NCBI GenBank assembly: GCA_030647775.1
Contig: JAUSJC010000004.1
Span: forward strand, 1 to 61,779
DNA: 61,779 nt
Source: Candidatus Curtissbacteria bacterium
GTDB lineage: Bacteria; Patescibacteria; Microgenomatia; Curtissbacterales; GWA2-41-24
Direction: 5' to 3'
Shown here: positions 22,847 through 30,733 of the stretch, piece by piece
How the letters are laid out: every line of letters begins with the position of its first letter
Numbering within the stretch: the stretch's first letter is position 1
Notes under the pieces: model-generated
The model's database searches: none
The model's input: the letters and a program-made list of their open reading frames with translations, nothing else
Told to the model about the DNA's origin: nothing
Program-made: the position numbers and the translations under genes

Positions 22847-23554
22847 TTAAAAGGGGGAATTAATTTTTGCTTCTGGTATTTTTCTCAAAAACAAAAATTC
22901 GTAAACCAATCCAAAAAGACTTCCGGCAAAAGGCCCAAGTATCCAAATCGGCAGGTTTGTAAAAGACCCGGTAATAACCGCCGGCCCGATTGCCCTTGCC
23001 GGATTAAGTGCCGCACCGGTTATTGGCCCCGCAAAAATACCGCCGCAAACTACAACCAACCCTATCACCAACGGCCCGAAACTAACCGACCCGCGACGAT
23101 CGACAACTGTTGCAAAAACCGCAAACACCAAAACTGCTGTCAAAATTGCTTCCAAAAGTAAAGCTGTTCCAACTGCTACATCGGCTCCCAGAATTGGCGC
23201 CCCGAGGTTAAAACGGATGGCACGGTCCCCAAAAATATAAAGCAGGACACCACCGGCCGCAAAACTGGCCAACACTTGGGAAGCAATATAAAAAACCGCA
23301 TTGATTACCGAAATTTTTCCCGTCAACCAAACCGCCAAAGTTACTGCCGGGTTAAGATGCCCTCCGGAAATTGCTGCCGTTGCCCAAATCATCGCCGCCA
23401 AAGAAAGTCCTGTCGCAAGCGCCACCCCCAAAGAGCCGACATCGCCATAGAAGATGTTAGAAAGTACTGCACCGGAAGCAACAAAAACAAAAACAAACGT
23501 CCCCAGAAACTCCGCCACATACGCCCCCCACGGCAAATTGATGTTAATCCTCAC
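22847..23554 (-). CDS. Aquaporin (MIP family)
   Basis: This 235-residue protein has six membrane helices and both NPA boxes, GGHLNPAVTL and GAALNPARAIGPA. It conducts water and perhaps small solutes. The Arg after the second NPA and the length resemble AqpZ-type water channels rather than glycerol facilitators. The start is GTG at 23554, 6 nt behind TATAAT and without a Shine-Dalgarno. Confidence 0.92.
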   Translation of the reverse strand: MRININLPWGAYVAEFLGTFVFVFVASGAVLSNIFYGDVGSLGVALATGLSLAAMIWATAAISGGHLNPAVTLAVWLTGKISVINAVFYIASQVLASFAAGGVLLYIFGDRAIRFNLGAPILGADVAVGTALLLEAILTAVLVFAVFATVVDRRGSVSFGPLVIGLVVVCGGIFAGPITGAALNPARAIGPAVITGSFTNLPIWILGPFAGSLFGLVYEFLFLRKIPEAKINSPF

Positions 23555-23560
23555 AAAGAA

Positions 23561-23566
23561 ATTATA
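23561..23566 (-). promoter_or_regulatory. -10 box of the aquaporin gene
   Basis: A perfect TATAAT ends 6 nt before the GTG start, fitting a leaderless transcript. Confidence 0.6.
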
Positions 23567-23599
23567 GTATTTAAAATTGGAAATTGGAAATTCCGAATA

Positions 23600-24178
23600 C
23601 TAATCCGGCGTCTTCTCTGGTCCGCGGTTACGGTATGTCTTTATAAAATCCTTTATTTTGCTCTCGTCAAACTGTTGCATATTAAGTACCCTTCCCCATG
23701 CAACCAACGCAATCTTTGAATCATTTGCCTCTCTCGGCTCCAAAATCATTTTCCAATCGTCCCCCGCGACTATTTCAGTAAGCTTTTTCTTTTCATCTTC
23801 CGAAATTCCGGCGCTGTCGGTCGCCTCGCCGGTGGGGCGATAAGAAATCCAGATATATCCATGTTCCAAATTGTGTATCAGTTGTTCGTCCGGCAGTTGA
23901 TTGTCATAAACGCCATTTTTGGCAGATCCCGGCCAATGCGGCCCGGAAGTTGGTGGATTGCTATTATAGGTAGTAACCGGTGTTCCGAAATCCACATGCT
24001 CTCTTCCAACAATTGCAAATTCCTGTATTTCAGCTACGGGGCTTGAAACAGAAATTGGTTTGGTCTCATCCTGCACTCCCAAAGTACTTTCACTTCGAGA
24101 AAAAAACCACACACCAAAACCTAAAATTACCGCCGTCGGCACTAAAAACCAAACCAAAATTGGTACTCTATTAATCAT
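23600..24178 (-). CDS. DUF3105 family protein
   Basis: This 192-residue protein has an N-terminal membrane anchor (about 7-26) and the DUF3105 signature: HVDFGTPVTTYNSNPPTSGPHW, then LIHNLEHGYIWISYRP. The His-rich motifs suggest metal binding outside the membrane. It precedes a cupredoxin-like lipoprotein gene in the same orientation. The function is not known. Confidence 0.8.
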   Translation of the reverse strand: MINRVPILVWFLVPTAVILGFGVWFFSRSESTLGVQDETKPISVSSPVAEIQEFAIVGREHVDFGTPVTTYNSNPPTSGPHWPGSAKNGVYDNQLPDEQLIHNLEHGYIWISYRPTGEATDSAGISEDEKKKLTEIVAGDDWKMILEPREANDSKIALVAWGRVLNMQQFDESKIKDFIKTYRNRGPEKTPD

Positions 24179-24218
24179 TATATTCGCTTCGCTTATGTAA
24201 TTTCTTCTAAATTATAGG

Positions 24219-24623
24219 CTATTCTACCACAATTGTCCCGTTTTGGCTGGGGTTTAAGTGGTTGTGGTACTTATAAGTCCCCGCCGCGGCAAAGCTTGTC
24301 GACCCTGTGCTGCCGGCGGCTATCGCCCCGATATTAAGTTCCGGATAAAGGTTATGCACCGGATGCGGCGCGGAATTTACCTGGATCGCCGAACCGCTAT
24401 TATTCTTAAATACCACTTTCTGCCCGACTTTAGCGTTCAAAGTAGTCGGCGCAAACCCACTGTCTGTATAAATTATTACTGCTGCTGATGCGTCTTCTGT
24501 CGCCGAAGATATCGACGGAACACTTTGGGAACTTGTCGTCGTCGTATTGTAAGAATTACATGCGGAAAGCAGAAGCGCCGAGGCCAAAGCTATACCGACT
24601 AAACTTATCTTTCTAATGTTCAA
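24219..24623 (-). CDS. Cupredoxin-fold lipoprotein lacking the type 1 copper cysteine
   Basis: The 134-residue precursor has a lipobox (ALLLSAC) and a single cupredoxin domain (SGFAPTTLNAKVGQKVVFKN; APHPVHNL). The C-terminal loop reads YKYHNHLNPSQNG, where plastocyanins have Cys-x-x-His and a Met, so a blue-copper site is unlikely. A His-based metal site is possible. The start is TTG, placed by AAGGGGGTGA, the same layout as atpE. Confidence 0.8.
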   Translation of the reverse strand: MNIRKISLVGIALASALLLSACNSYNTTTTSSQSVPSISSATEDASAAVIIYTDSGFAPTTLNAKVGQKVVFKNNSGSAIQVNSAPHPVHNLYPELNIGAIAAGSTGSTSFAAAGTYKYHNHLNPSQNGTIVVE

Positions 24624-24641
24624 AATTCTTTCACCCCCTTT

Positions 24642-24787
24642 TATAAACTTCCGAGGGCTAAAAGCCCTCGGTATTGCTCTTTAAGTTTACATGAGCGAGC
24701 AGAATATTCCCAGTTCTCGGAAGTATGTATTCTCTCGCATTCATCCGCGGACTAATAGCCCGCGGTGTTCTGCGAGCAAATATAAAT
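24642..24787. repeat. Element L copy 1, possible IS200/IS605-derived MITE
   Basis: A terminal hairpin CCGAGGGCTAAAAGCCCTCGG and a second hairpin CCGCGGACTAATAGCCCGCGG are separated by about 80 nt. A homologous copy lies at 30142-30310. Subterminal hairpins at both ends are typical of IS200/IS605 ends. There is no transposase. Confidence 0.7.
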
Positions 24788-24859
24788 GTCTAATGACTAA
24801 AGTCTAAGGACTAACGCAAAAATTACACCTTAGTCGTTTGTCTTTCGTCATTAGTCGAT

Positions 24860-25723
24860 CTAAGCTTTACCTGCGCTGCCAAATACTTCGATTTTCCCCT
24901 CAACGACAGCCGCCACCGCGCCGGTAATATCCGACGCCAGTTTGTAAGAAACCCGCTCGCCCGGATTTTCGCTAAGTCCCTCGTCAAGGGCATCCCTATA
25001 TTCAGCACGGATTTCCGTATTAACGTTAACTTTGACAATTTTGCCGGCCGCGATCGCCTCGCGAACCTGTACCGCAGGGATACCGGACCCTCCATGCATC
25101 GAAAGAAAAGTGTTTGGAAGTGCCTCCCTTATTTTGGAGACCAAACCCATATCCAAATCCGGCTGGTTCGGAAACGTTCCGTGAACATTCCCAAAACAAG
25201 CCGCAAAAATATCCACACCGGTTGCCCCGACAAACTCCGCCGCGCGAGCCGGATCCGTGTACGATTTTTTTATCAGTTCAAAATCCAGCTCTTCGCTGTG
25301 TACTTCGCTGGAACCGGGCAGTTTGTCCATCTCCCCCTCCACCAAAACCCCATTTGCATGCGCCGTGATAACCACCTTTTTTGCATTTGCTACATTTTCG
25401 CCAAAGGAAAGTTCACTCCCGTCAAAATGGACATCGTCAAAACCAACTGCAATTGCTGCCAGACAATCCTCAACTTTTTTTGAATGATCTAGGTTTAAAA
25501 GTATTGGAATACCAAACTCTTCTCTGGCGTTCTCGATAAGGTCCTTGATGTTATCAAGGCCAAAATAACCGACTTCCCCCGCCGAAAATTCTACTATCAC
25601 CGGCGATTTCATTTTCCTGCCGGCCTCGCAAATCGCCCGCATAATATCGAGGTTATCAACATTAAACGCCCCAATGGCAAAATTTTCATTCTGTGCCTTA
25701 GTGAACCAATCCCTGGCTGTCAT
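24860..25723 (-). CDS. fba: Fructose-bisphosphate aldolase, class II
   Basis: This 287-residue zinc aldolase of glycolysis has LDHSKKVEDC, the Zn ligands in NVHGTFPNQPDLD and SMHGGSGI, and VEGEMD. The start at 25723 has AAAGGAG upstream. Its first codons overlap the TGA of a 32-residue leader that repeats the Fba N-terminus (25720-25818). It follows rpiB and a membrane protein in one transcription unit. Confidence 0.93.
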   Translation of the reverse strand: MTARDWFTKAQNENFAIGAFNVDNLDIMRAICEAGRKMKSPVIVEFSAGEVGYFGLDNIKDLIENAREEFGIPILLNLDHSKKVEDCLAAIAVGFDDVHFDGSELSFGENVANAKKVVITAHANGVLVEGEMDKLPGSSEVHSEELDFELIKKSYTDPARAAEFVGATGVDIFAACFGNVHGTFPNQPDLDMGLVSKIREALPNTFLSMHGGSGIPAVQVREAIAAGKIVKVNVNTEIRAEYRDALDEGLSENPGERVSYKLASDITGAVAAVVEGKIEVFGSAGKA

Positions 25724-25818
25724 AACAATCTCCTTTGCTCAAGAAAATTTCGTCCTGAGTGAAATCGAAGGGCAAAACCCTCACTTTGTGCTTTGGCAAA
25801 CCACTCCCGTATCGTCAT
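25720..25818 (-). CDS. Leader ORF carrying a duplicated Fba N-terminus
   Basis: The 32 residues begin MTIREWFAKAQSEGFA, clearly related to the Fba start MTARDWFTKAQNENFA, with many synonymous differences. The rest is encoded by a repeat (CCTGAGTGAAATCGAAGGGC on plus). It ends TTA TGA overlapping the fba ATG, as in the trpS leader. Its own ATG overlaps the stop of the gene at 25815-26195 (ATGA). It may couple translation of fba. A peptide function is not established. Confidence 0.6.
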   Translation of the reverse strand: MTIREWFAKAQSEGFALRFHSGRNFLEQRRLL

Positions 25819-26195
25819 GTTTTCACCTTCTTTGCCTTTCTTCCCTTAAAATCAGCGTAAATCTTAAGCCCCACAATCATATTGATAATTGCCATTGCCA
25901 AATACGGCACCCAATAAATTGATTTAACAGCAGCCAGCACCCCCCCAAACTCAAAACCTTCAATCACAAAAACAGCAAGGACCGTCACTTCAAAAATCGA
26001 AACGAAAGTTGCCAACATCGAAGCCCGCAAAGTCTTCATAAACCATAAAAAAGCAACCGGGCCAAACATTAAAAGCCCAAAAATCATTCCATTAAAAAGC
26101 TCACGAGATAAAATAAATTCCCAAATGTTTAAGAAGATAAAAATAAAGATTAAATTCGTTTTGAAAATTTTTTTCTTTGACAAAAGTTTCTTCAT
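25815..26195 (-). CDS. Membrane protein between rpiB and fba
   Basis: This 126-residue protein has a basic N-terminus and four hydrophobic segments. Both junctions are ATGA overlaps, with rpiB upstream and the fba leader downstream, so translation is coupled. I recognise no family. Confidence 0.65.
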   Translation of the reverse strand: MKKLLSKKKIFKTNLIFIFIFLNIWEFILSRELFNGMIFGLLMFGPVAFLWFMKTLRASMLATFVSIFEVTVLAVFVIEGFEFGGVLAAVKSIYWVPYLAMAIINMIVGLKIYADFKGRKAKKVKT

Positions 26196-26692
26196 TGCTC
26201 CTCAAATTTTTTGATCTTTTCAATCCTCCGCACATGACGAGCTTCTGCAGTAAACTTTGCCCCGATCCAGGCATCAACAGCTTCTTTCGCTTGATCGACA
26301 GTCAAAAAACGTACCCCTAAAGACAAAACATTCGCGTCATTATGCTCGCGTGTTAAACGCAACATTTCCAGCGGATCCTCACTTGTCCTACCTGTTATAT
26401 CGACAGCACCTTGAGGCATTACCACCCCATAAAACACAGCCGCTCTTGCCCCTTTAGCTTTGTTGGCAACCATTGCCTCACCCTGGCCCGAACCTCCAAT
26501 CACAATTCCTAACGATCCCGTATCGTTAGCAACCTTTTGAGCACAGGGATAAATAAAGTCCGGGTAATCATCCGCTTCATCGTATTGAAATGCTCCGCAA
26601 TCCTCGACTTCTTTGCCTTCCGATTTTAAATGCTCAATTAGCACCTTTTTTAAATCAAAGCCAGCGTGGTCGCTGGCAATATATATCCTCAT
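26192..26692 (-). CDS. rpiB: Ribose 5-phosphate isomerase B family
   Basis: This 166-residue protein has the LacA/RpiB signature SDHAGFDLK, GGSGQGEAMVANK and NDANVLSLGVRF. It interconverts ribose 5-phosphate and ribulose 5-phosphate. Together with transketolase (48071) and aldolase downstream it suits a minimal non-oxidative pentose route. It is the first gene of the rpiB-membrane-fba unit. Confidence 0.9.
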   Translation of the reverse strand: MRIYIASDHAGFDLKKVLIEHLKSEGKEVEDCGAFQYDEADDYPDFIYPCAQKVANDTGSLGIVIGGSGQGEAMVANKAKGARAAVFYGVVMPQGAVDITGRTSEDPLEMLRLTREHNDANVLSLGVRFLTVDQAKEAVDAWIGAKFTAEARHVRRIEKIKKFEEQ

Positions 26693-26747
26693 GCATCTAG
26701 CTTAACGGGTTTGGCGGGCGAAGTGCAAATCGGGGAAATTGCTTCTA

Positions 26748-27386
26748 CTATTGGCTGGATTGGTCGATTATCTTTTGGAAATCAGATTCGGTAATTACTC
26801 CCTCATATTCCTGCCCGTTTATAAAAAATGTTGGCGTCGCTTTGACTCCGGCCTTTTCTCCTAAAGATTTGTCGGAATTTATAACGGTAATTCCCCCCGC
26901 CAAGTCGTTGTTAAACTTTTTAAGATCTAATTCTAATTTTTGGGCATATTCTTTAAACTTATCGCTTGGGTTTGCCAAATCGGACCAATCTTTTTGGTTC
27001 TGGTAAAGCAAATCGTACATACCCCAATATTTACCCTGCTCACCTGCAGCTTCAGCCGCCCGGGCTGCGTCTACCGCATTGGCGTGGGAAGGAAGCGGAA
27101 AATTACGGAAAACAAAATAGATTTTGTCTTTATTCTTTTCAATAATCAGCTTAACGATTGGGTGCGCCACAGCGCAAGCCGGACATTGAAAGTCTCCAAA
27201 CTCCACGATTTTAACTTTGGCCGAAGGCGTACCTTCCGCGTGCTTCGCTCCTTGGATAAGATCAATTTGCGCTGCACCCAATGCACTCGGCCCCGGCTTT
27301 TGATTGCCGAAGATAAATGCACCGAAAGTTATAATCGCCAGCGTTACCAGCCCAACTCCAATCAAAAATTTAGTTTCTTTTGACAT
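26748..27386 (-). CDS. DsbA-like thiol-disulfide oxidoreductase (membrane-anchored)
   Basis: This 212-residue protein has an N-terminal anchor (about 8-27), then a thioredoxin-fold domain with active site FGDFQCPACAVAHP and the cis-Pro loop GVKATPTFFING. It oxidises cysteines in exported proteins. It overlaps the DsbB-like gene upstream by 17 nt, so the pair is made together. Confidence 0.9.
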   Translation of the reverse strand: MSKETKFLIGVGLVTLAIITFGAFIFGNQKPGPSALGAAQIDLIQGAKHAEGTPSAKVKIVEFGDFQCPACAVAHPIVKLIIEKNKDKIYFVFRNFPLPSHANAVDAARAAEAAGEQGKYWGMYDLLYQNQKDWSDLANPSDKFKEYAQKLELDLKKFNNDLAGGITVINSDKSLGEKAGVKATPTFFINGQEYEGVITESDFQKIIDQSSQ

Positions 27387-27819
27387 TCTTAGCCTCTGAT
27401 TTTAGCATAATCACCATCATTATCAAAACAACCAAAAAAGCAGCAAGTGAGAGAAACGGTATGGTCACAAAACCAAGGGTAATAAAATCGATTTTACTGC
27501 AGGATTCATAAGCATTGCAGACTGCCGGGACAAGGGTAGCAAGAGGCGTCATCTGCAGTAAATACTGATAAAAAGCAATTGCCGCGCCTATAATTGTCAG
27601 TGGTAAAACATAGTAATAAACCTTTCTGTCATTTCTCAAAATTGCCACCGCTAAAATAACGGCGGAAGAATACATTGGGATTCTTTGGTACCAGCACAAA
27701 AGGCACGGTCTAAGGCCTGCTATTTCGGAAAAATAGAGACTGCCCAGTACCGCCATCCACGCCTGCACAAAAGCAATTTTTAAAGCGTATTCCTGAAAAA
27801 AGTTTCGAATAGTTTTCAT
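27370..27819 (-). CDS. DsbB/BdbC-like disulfide bond formation protein
   Basis: This 149-residue protein has four membrane segments and two cysteine pairs outside the membrane, CLLC (before WYQRIP) and VCNAYESCSKID. It reoxidises the DsbA-like partner using quinone or a similar acceptor. It starts directly after the oxidoreductase stop upstream. Confidence 0.88.
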   Translation of the reverse strand: MKTIRNFFQEYALKIAFVQAWMAVLGSLYFSEIAGLRPCLLCWYQRIPMYSSAVILAVAILRNDRKVYYYVLPLTIIGAAIAFYQYLLQMTPLATLVPAVCNAYESCSKIDFITLGFVTIPFLSLAAFLVVLIMMVIMLKSEAKNVKRN

Positions 27820-29130
27820 TTAATTTACAAGCTGATTCAAATCAAAATTCGTATCCGCAAGCTTATCGACCAAAAAAGAAACATCAACTTTGCCCTTAAC
27901 CGCGGCCGTTAGTGGCGCAACCTCCCCGGCACTATTAATAACCGTTGCCCCGACAATTCTTTTGGTGTTGCCCTCCGGGCCAGAGGCCCCTCTGGGCCAG
28001 CGGCCAATCGTTTTAATATAAATTTGCGTCATCTTGCCGGACTCTACCGATCCGCGGCTAATTACTTCGTCAGCAAACGCCATGTCTGTTACCCCGATGA
28101 AAGAATATGTCCCTTCAAAAAAACTGTCGGAGTAAGACGACGCCGTCTCGTAAATAGTCCTCTCGCCAACCATCCCTTTTGCCGCCGCCTGCCCCTGCGA
28201 CGTTGCATTTGCCCAATTCCCCATCATATGTTGTCTTCCAAAAATCACGTCGGCAAATTCGGCACAATCCCCAGCGGCATAGACATCTTTCACATTCGTC
28301 TCTAAGTATTCGTTGGTTAAAATTCCGCGGTTTGTCTTGACCCCCGCCTTGGCAATCCATTCCAAATCCACCTTGATACCTATACCGACACCCACAACAC
28401 CACATTCAAAGCGTTTGCCGGATTTGGTAACTACAGTAGCCACTTTATTGTTTAGGGTCGGACCCTTGAACAGGGTCCGACCCTGTTCAAATTCGAATCT
28501 CTCCACTTCTTCCCCGGTTAAAACTTTAACTCCGTTTTTTGCTAGAACACTTACCATCACCTTACTTGAATCAGGACCTAGTCTATTCGCCCAAAAGTAC
28601 GGCTCTTTTACCAAAATCGTTACTTCCCCAACATTATTCGCCTTAAAACAGGTGGCAAAATCAAGGCTAATAAGCCCGCCGCCGACAATTACCCCGGCTT
28701 TGGCAGAACTTGCCGCCTTGATAACCTTGTCTGTATCTTCCAAAGTTCTGAAATATAAAATGTTCTCAAGCTGGCTGCCCGCCGCATCAAGCCGGATTAC
28801 CCTTCCGCCAATGGAGATAAGCAACTTGCCGTATTGAATCTCTTCCCCGTCAGAAAGAGTAATCAAATGATCAGCACAATTCAGCCCGGTGGCTTTGGTT
28901 TTTTTAAGAAGCTCGATGTTCTTTTGCTTGTACCAGTCGGGAGTTTTTAGAAAAACCTGTTCCCTTTTTATTTTGTTTCGGCTGTAAAATGGCAGTAAAA
29001 CCCGCGAATACTCCTCTTCTTCGTCTGTAACAATTGTGATTGAACCCTCACCATTGCGTGACCGGATCACTTCTGCTGCCGTTGTCCCGGCCGCGCTTCC
29101 GCCAACAATTAAATAGTCAACATTCCTCAT
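27820..29130 (-). CDS. FAD/NAD(P)-dependent oxidoreductase
   Basis: The 436-residue protein has an FAD dinucleotide fold (YLIVGGSAAGTTAAEVI), an NAD-binding fold (AGVIVGGGLISLDFA) and the C-terminal FAD motif NVYAAGDCAEF. It resembles nitrite-reductase small-type, NADH oxidase or rubredoxin reductases. The substrate is unknown. An in-frame repeat (27977-28003) inserts RWPRGASGPEG near residue 380, the same element as in atpA. It lies in one unit with dsbB and dsbA. Confidence 0.85.
   Translation of the reverse strand: MRNVDYLIVGGSAAGTTAAEVIRSRNGEGSITIVTDEEEEYSRVLLPFYSRNKIKREQVFLKTPDWYKQKNIELLKKTKATGLNCADHLITLSDGEEIQYGKLLISIGGRVIRLDAAGSQLENILYFRTLEDTDKVIKAASSAKAGVIVGGGLISLDFATCFKANNVGEVTILVKEPYFWANRLGPDSSKVMVSVLAKNGVKVLTGEEVERFEFEQGRTLFKGPTLNNKVATVVTKSGKRFECGVVGVGIGIKVDLEWIAKAGVKTNRGILTNEYLETNVKDVYAAGDCAEFADVIFGRQHMMGNWANATSQGQAAAKGMVGERTIYETASSYSDSFFEGTYSFIGVTDMAFADEVISRGSVESGKMTQIYIKTIGRWPRGASGPEGNTKRIVGATVINSAGEVAPLTAAVKGKVDVSFLVDKLADTNFDLNQLVN
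27977..28003. repeat. In-frame repeat in the FAD oxidoreductase, shared with atpA
   Basis: CCAGAGGCCCCTCTGGGCC continuing AGCGGC is identical to 11707-11731. The gene is on the opposite strand, so a different peptide is encoded. Confidence 0.9.
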
Positions 29131-29131
29131 C

Positions 29132-29863
29132 TTAAATTGAAACCCCTTGGACTCCCAAAACTGTTAACACCTGACCAGCCGCAAATCCAACAAATGCCGC
29201 CAAAATTCCGATTATTATCGTTTCCATAACTTTTCCTTTTAAGCTGCCTTTATTCAAAAACCAACGGAAAAAACCAATAAAACCCATCACCAAAACCGCC
29301 ACTATAACCGAAAAAATTAAAGCCCGGTTAATGGGTTTTAGAAAAATAAAAGGCAAAAGCGGCGGAATCCCCCCTAAAAGATAAAATGCACCCATTATCA
29401 GCCCTGAAACAACAGGGTTGCCGTTTTCCTCCTGACTCAAACCCAATTCGTCTCTCATCATCACCGAAAGCCATAACTCTTTATCCGAAGTTACTTTATC
29501 AACCAAAATCTCAAGCTCACGGCCGGAAAAACCTATTTTTGAATAAATCTCTTCAATTTCCTGTTTCTCAACATCCGGCTTGTGTTCCATTTCCCACCGC
29601 TCAATTCTTTCCATCTGGTCGTAAAATTCCCTCTGGCTCTTTACCCCAAGATAATTTCCAAGCGCCATCGAAGCCGAACCGGCAACAATCGTCAAGATAC
29701 CGGCCAAAACTATTATTCCCTGATTATTTACAGTTCCGGCAATCCCCACCAAAAACCCGATGGCCGTCACCACGCCGTCATTAGCACCAAAAACAATGTC
29801 TCTTAAAAAATTGCCAGAATTAGGATGCCCCGGTTCTCTGTCTGCAATACTACTCGCCGCCAT
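29132..29863 (-). CDS. VIT1/CCC1-family iron or manganese transporter
   Basis: This 243-residue protein has the family N-terminus FLRDIVFGANDGVVTAIGFL, an acidic cytoplasmic helix pair with MERIERWE and IEEIY, and five membrane segments. The family moves Fe2+ or Mn2+ out of the cytoplasm. It lies upstream of the oxidoreductase and downstream of the suf operon and ferredoxin, which fits iron handling. Confidence 0.88.
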   Translation of the reverse strand: MAASSIADREPGHPNSGNFLRDIVFGANDGVVTAIGFLVGIAGTVNNQGIIVLAGILTIVAGSASMALGNYLGVKSQREFYDQMERIERWEMEHKPDVEKQEIEEIYSKIGFSGRELEILVDKVTSDKELWLSVMMRDELGLSQEENGNPVVSGLIMGAFYLLGGIPPLLPFIFLKPINRALIFSVIVAVLVMGFIGFFRWFLNKGSLKGKVMETIIIGILAAFVGFAAGQVLTVLGVQGVSI

Positions 29864-29911
29864 ATATTTCTAATTCTAACATTTGAAATTTGATATTACC
29901 GACGAAGTCGG

Positions 29912-30136
29912 TCAGGGATATTCTTGCTTACCGGTTCCTTCATCCACCAAAATTATCGCCTTTGTAGGGCAGCTCTCTGCCGCCAGTTTCACAAGTTCCG
30001 GCGGGTCACCCTCGCCTTCCATAACTACTGCTTTGTTCTCACTGTCCAAGGCGAAGGTCTTCATCGCCAGTGCTACGCAGGAAGCCGCGCCAATACAAAG
30101 ATCCCTGTCAACTGTAATTTTCCATTTCTTAGCCAT
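29912..30136 (-). CDS. Ferredoxin (probably [3Fe-4S] or single cluster)
   Basis: This 74-residue protein has VDRDLCIGAASCVALA and AAESCPTKAI. Only three cysteines are present. The position between the first two that carries the fourth ligand in [4Fe-4S] ferredoxins is Ala, so a [3Fe-4S] cluster is likely. It may accept electrons for the SUF or redox proteins nearby. TATAAT lies 7 nt before the ATG. Confidence 0.88.
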   Translation of the reverse strand: MAKKWKITVDRDLCIGAASCVALAMKTFALDSENKAVVMEGEGDPPELVKLAAESCPTKAIILVDEGTGKQEYP

Positions 30137-30141
30137 TCGTT

Positions 30142-30310
30142 AAATTATAAACTTCCGAGGGCTAAAAGCCCTCGGTATTGTCCTTAAGTTTACAAGAGTG
30201 AGCAGAAAACTTCCACCGTTTCCACTTCTAATTACCCACGGAAGTATGTAATCGCTTTTCGCATTCATCCGTGAGCTAAGAAGTCCACGGTTTTCTGCGA
30301 GCGATTATAA
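30142..30310. repeat. Element L copy 2, possible IS200/IS605-derived MITE
   Basis: It shares AACTTCCGAGGGCTAAAAGC at the left and CTGCGAGC at the right with 24642-24787. The middle is diverged, and the second hairpin is CCGTGAGCTAAGAAGTCCACGG. It lies between sufU and ferredoxin and provides the ferredoxin -10 box. Confidence 0.7.
30144..30149 (-). promoter_or_regulatory. -10 box of the ferredoxin gene
   Basis: TATAAT ends 7 nt before the ATG, which fits a leaderless start. The box lies at the end of element L. Confidence 0.5.
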
Positions 30311-30328
30311 AATTATTTCCACGATCTA

Positions 30329-30715
30329 TCAATCCGCTTGCATCTGACCAATTTTCCTAACTGCCTCCAAAGATAAAAAAGCGCATTTTAGCCTCGCCGG
30401 CGGGAAAGAGTTTTTGTCCGCACCCATTAAACTTAAAACATTTTTACCGGTAATTTTGGAAAGGGCGGCAATCGGCTTATTTTTAATTACCCCGGAAAGC
30501 ATTGAGGCACTTGCTATCGAAATGGCGCAACCACTACCCTCAAAAGAAACGTCTTTGATTTTCCCGCTCTCGATTTTAAAGAAAAATGTCACCTGGTCGC
30601 CGCAAAGCGGATTAACCTGTTCAATAACCAAATCGGCCCCGCGCATTTTCCCGAAATTCTGCGGATTCTGCCAATGTTCCAAAATTTCTTCACGATATAA
30701 AGTATCCAAATTCAT
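30329..30715 (-). CDS. sufU: SufU/IscU-type Fe-S scaffold
   Basis: This 128-residue protein has the three conserved cysteines in NPLCGD, GSGCAIS and RLKCAF, and the N-terminus LYREEILEHWQNPQNFG. SufU accepts sulfur from SufS. It is the last gene of the suf operon, 18 nt after sufS. Confidence 0.92.
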   Translation of the reverse strand: MNLDTLYREEILEHWQNPQNFGKMRGADLVIEQVNPLCGDQVTFFFKIESGKIKDVSFEGSGCAISIASASMLSGVIKNKPIAALSKITGKNVLSLMGADKNSFPPARLKCAFLSLEAVRKIGQMQAD

Positions 30716-30733
30716 CCGAATTTTTTATCCGAA

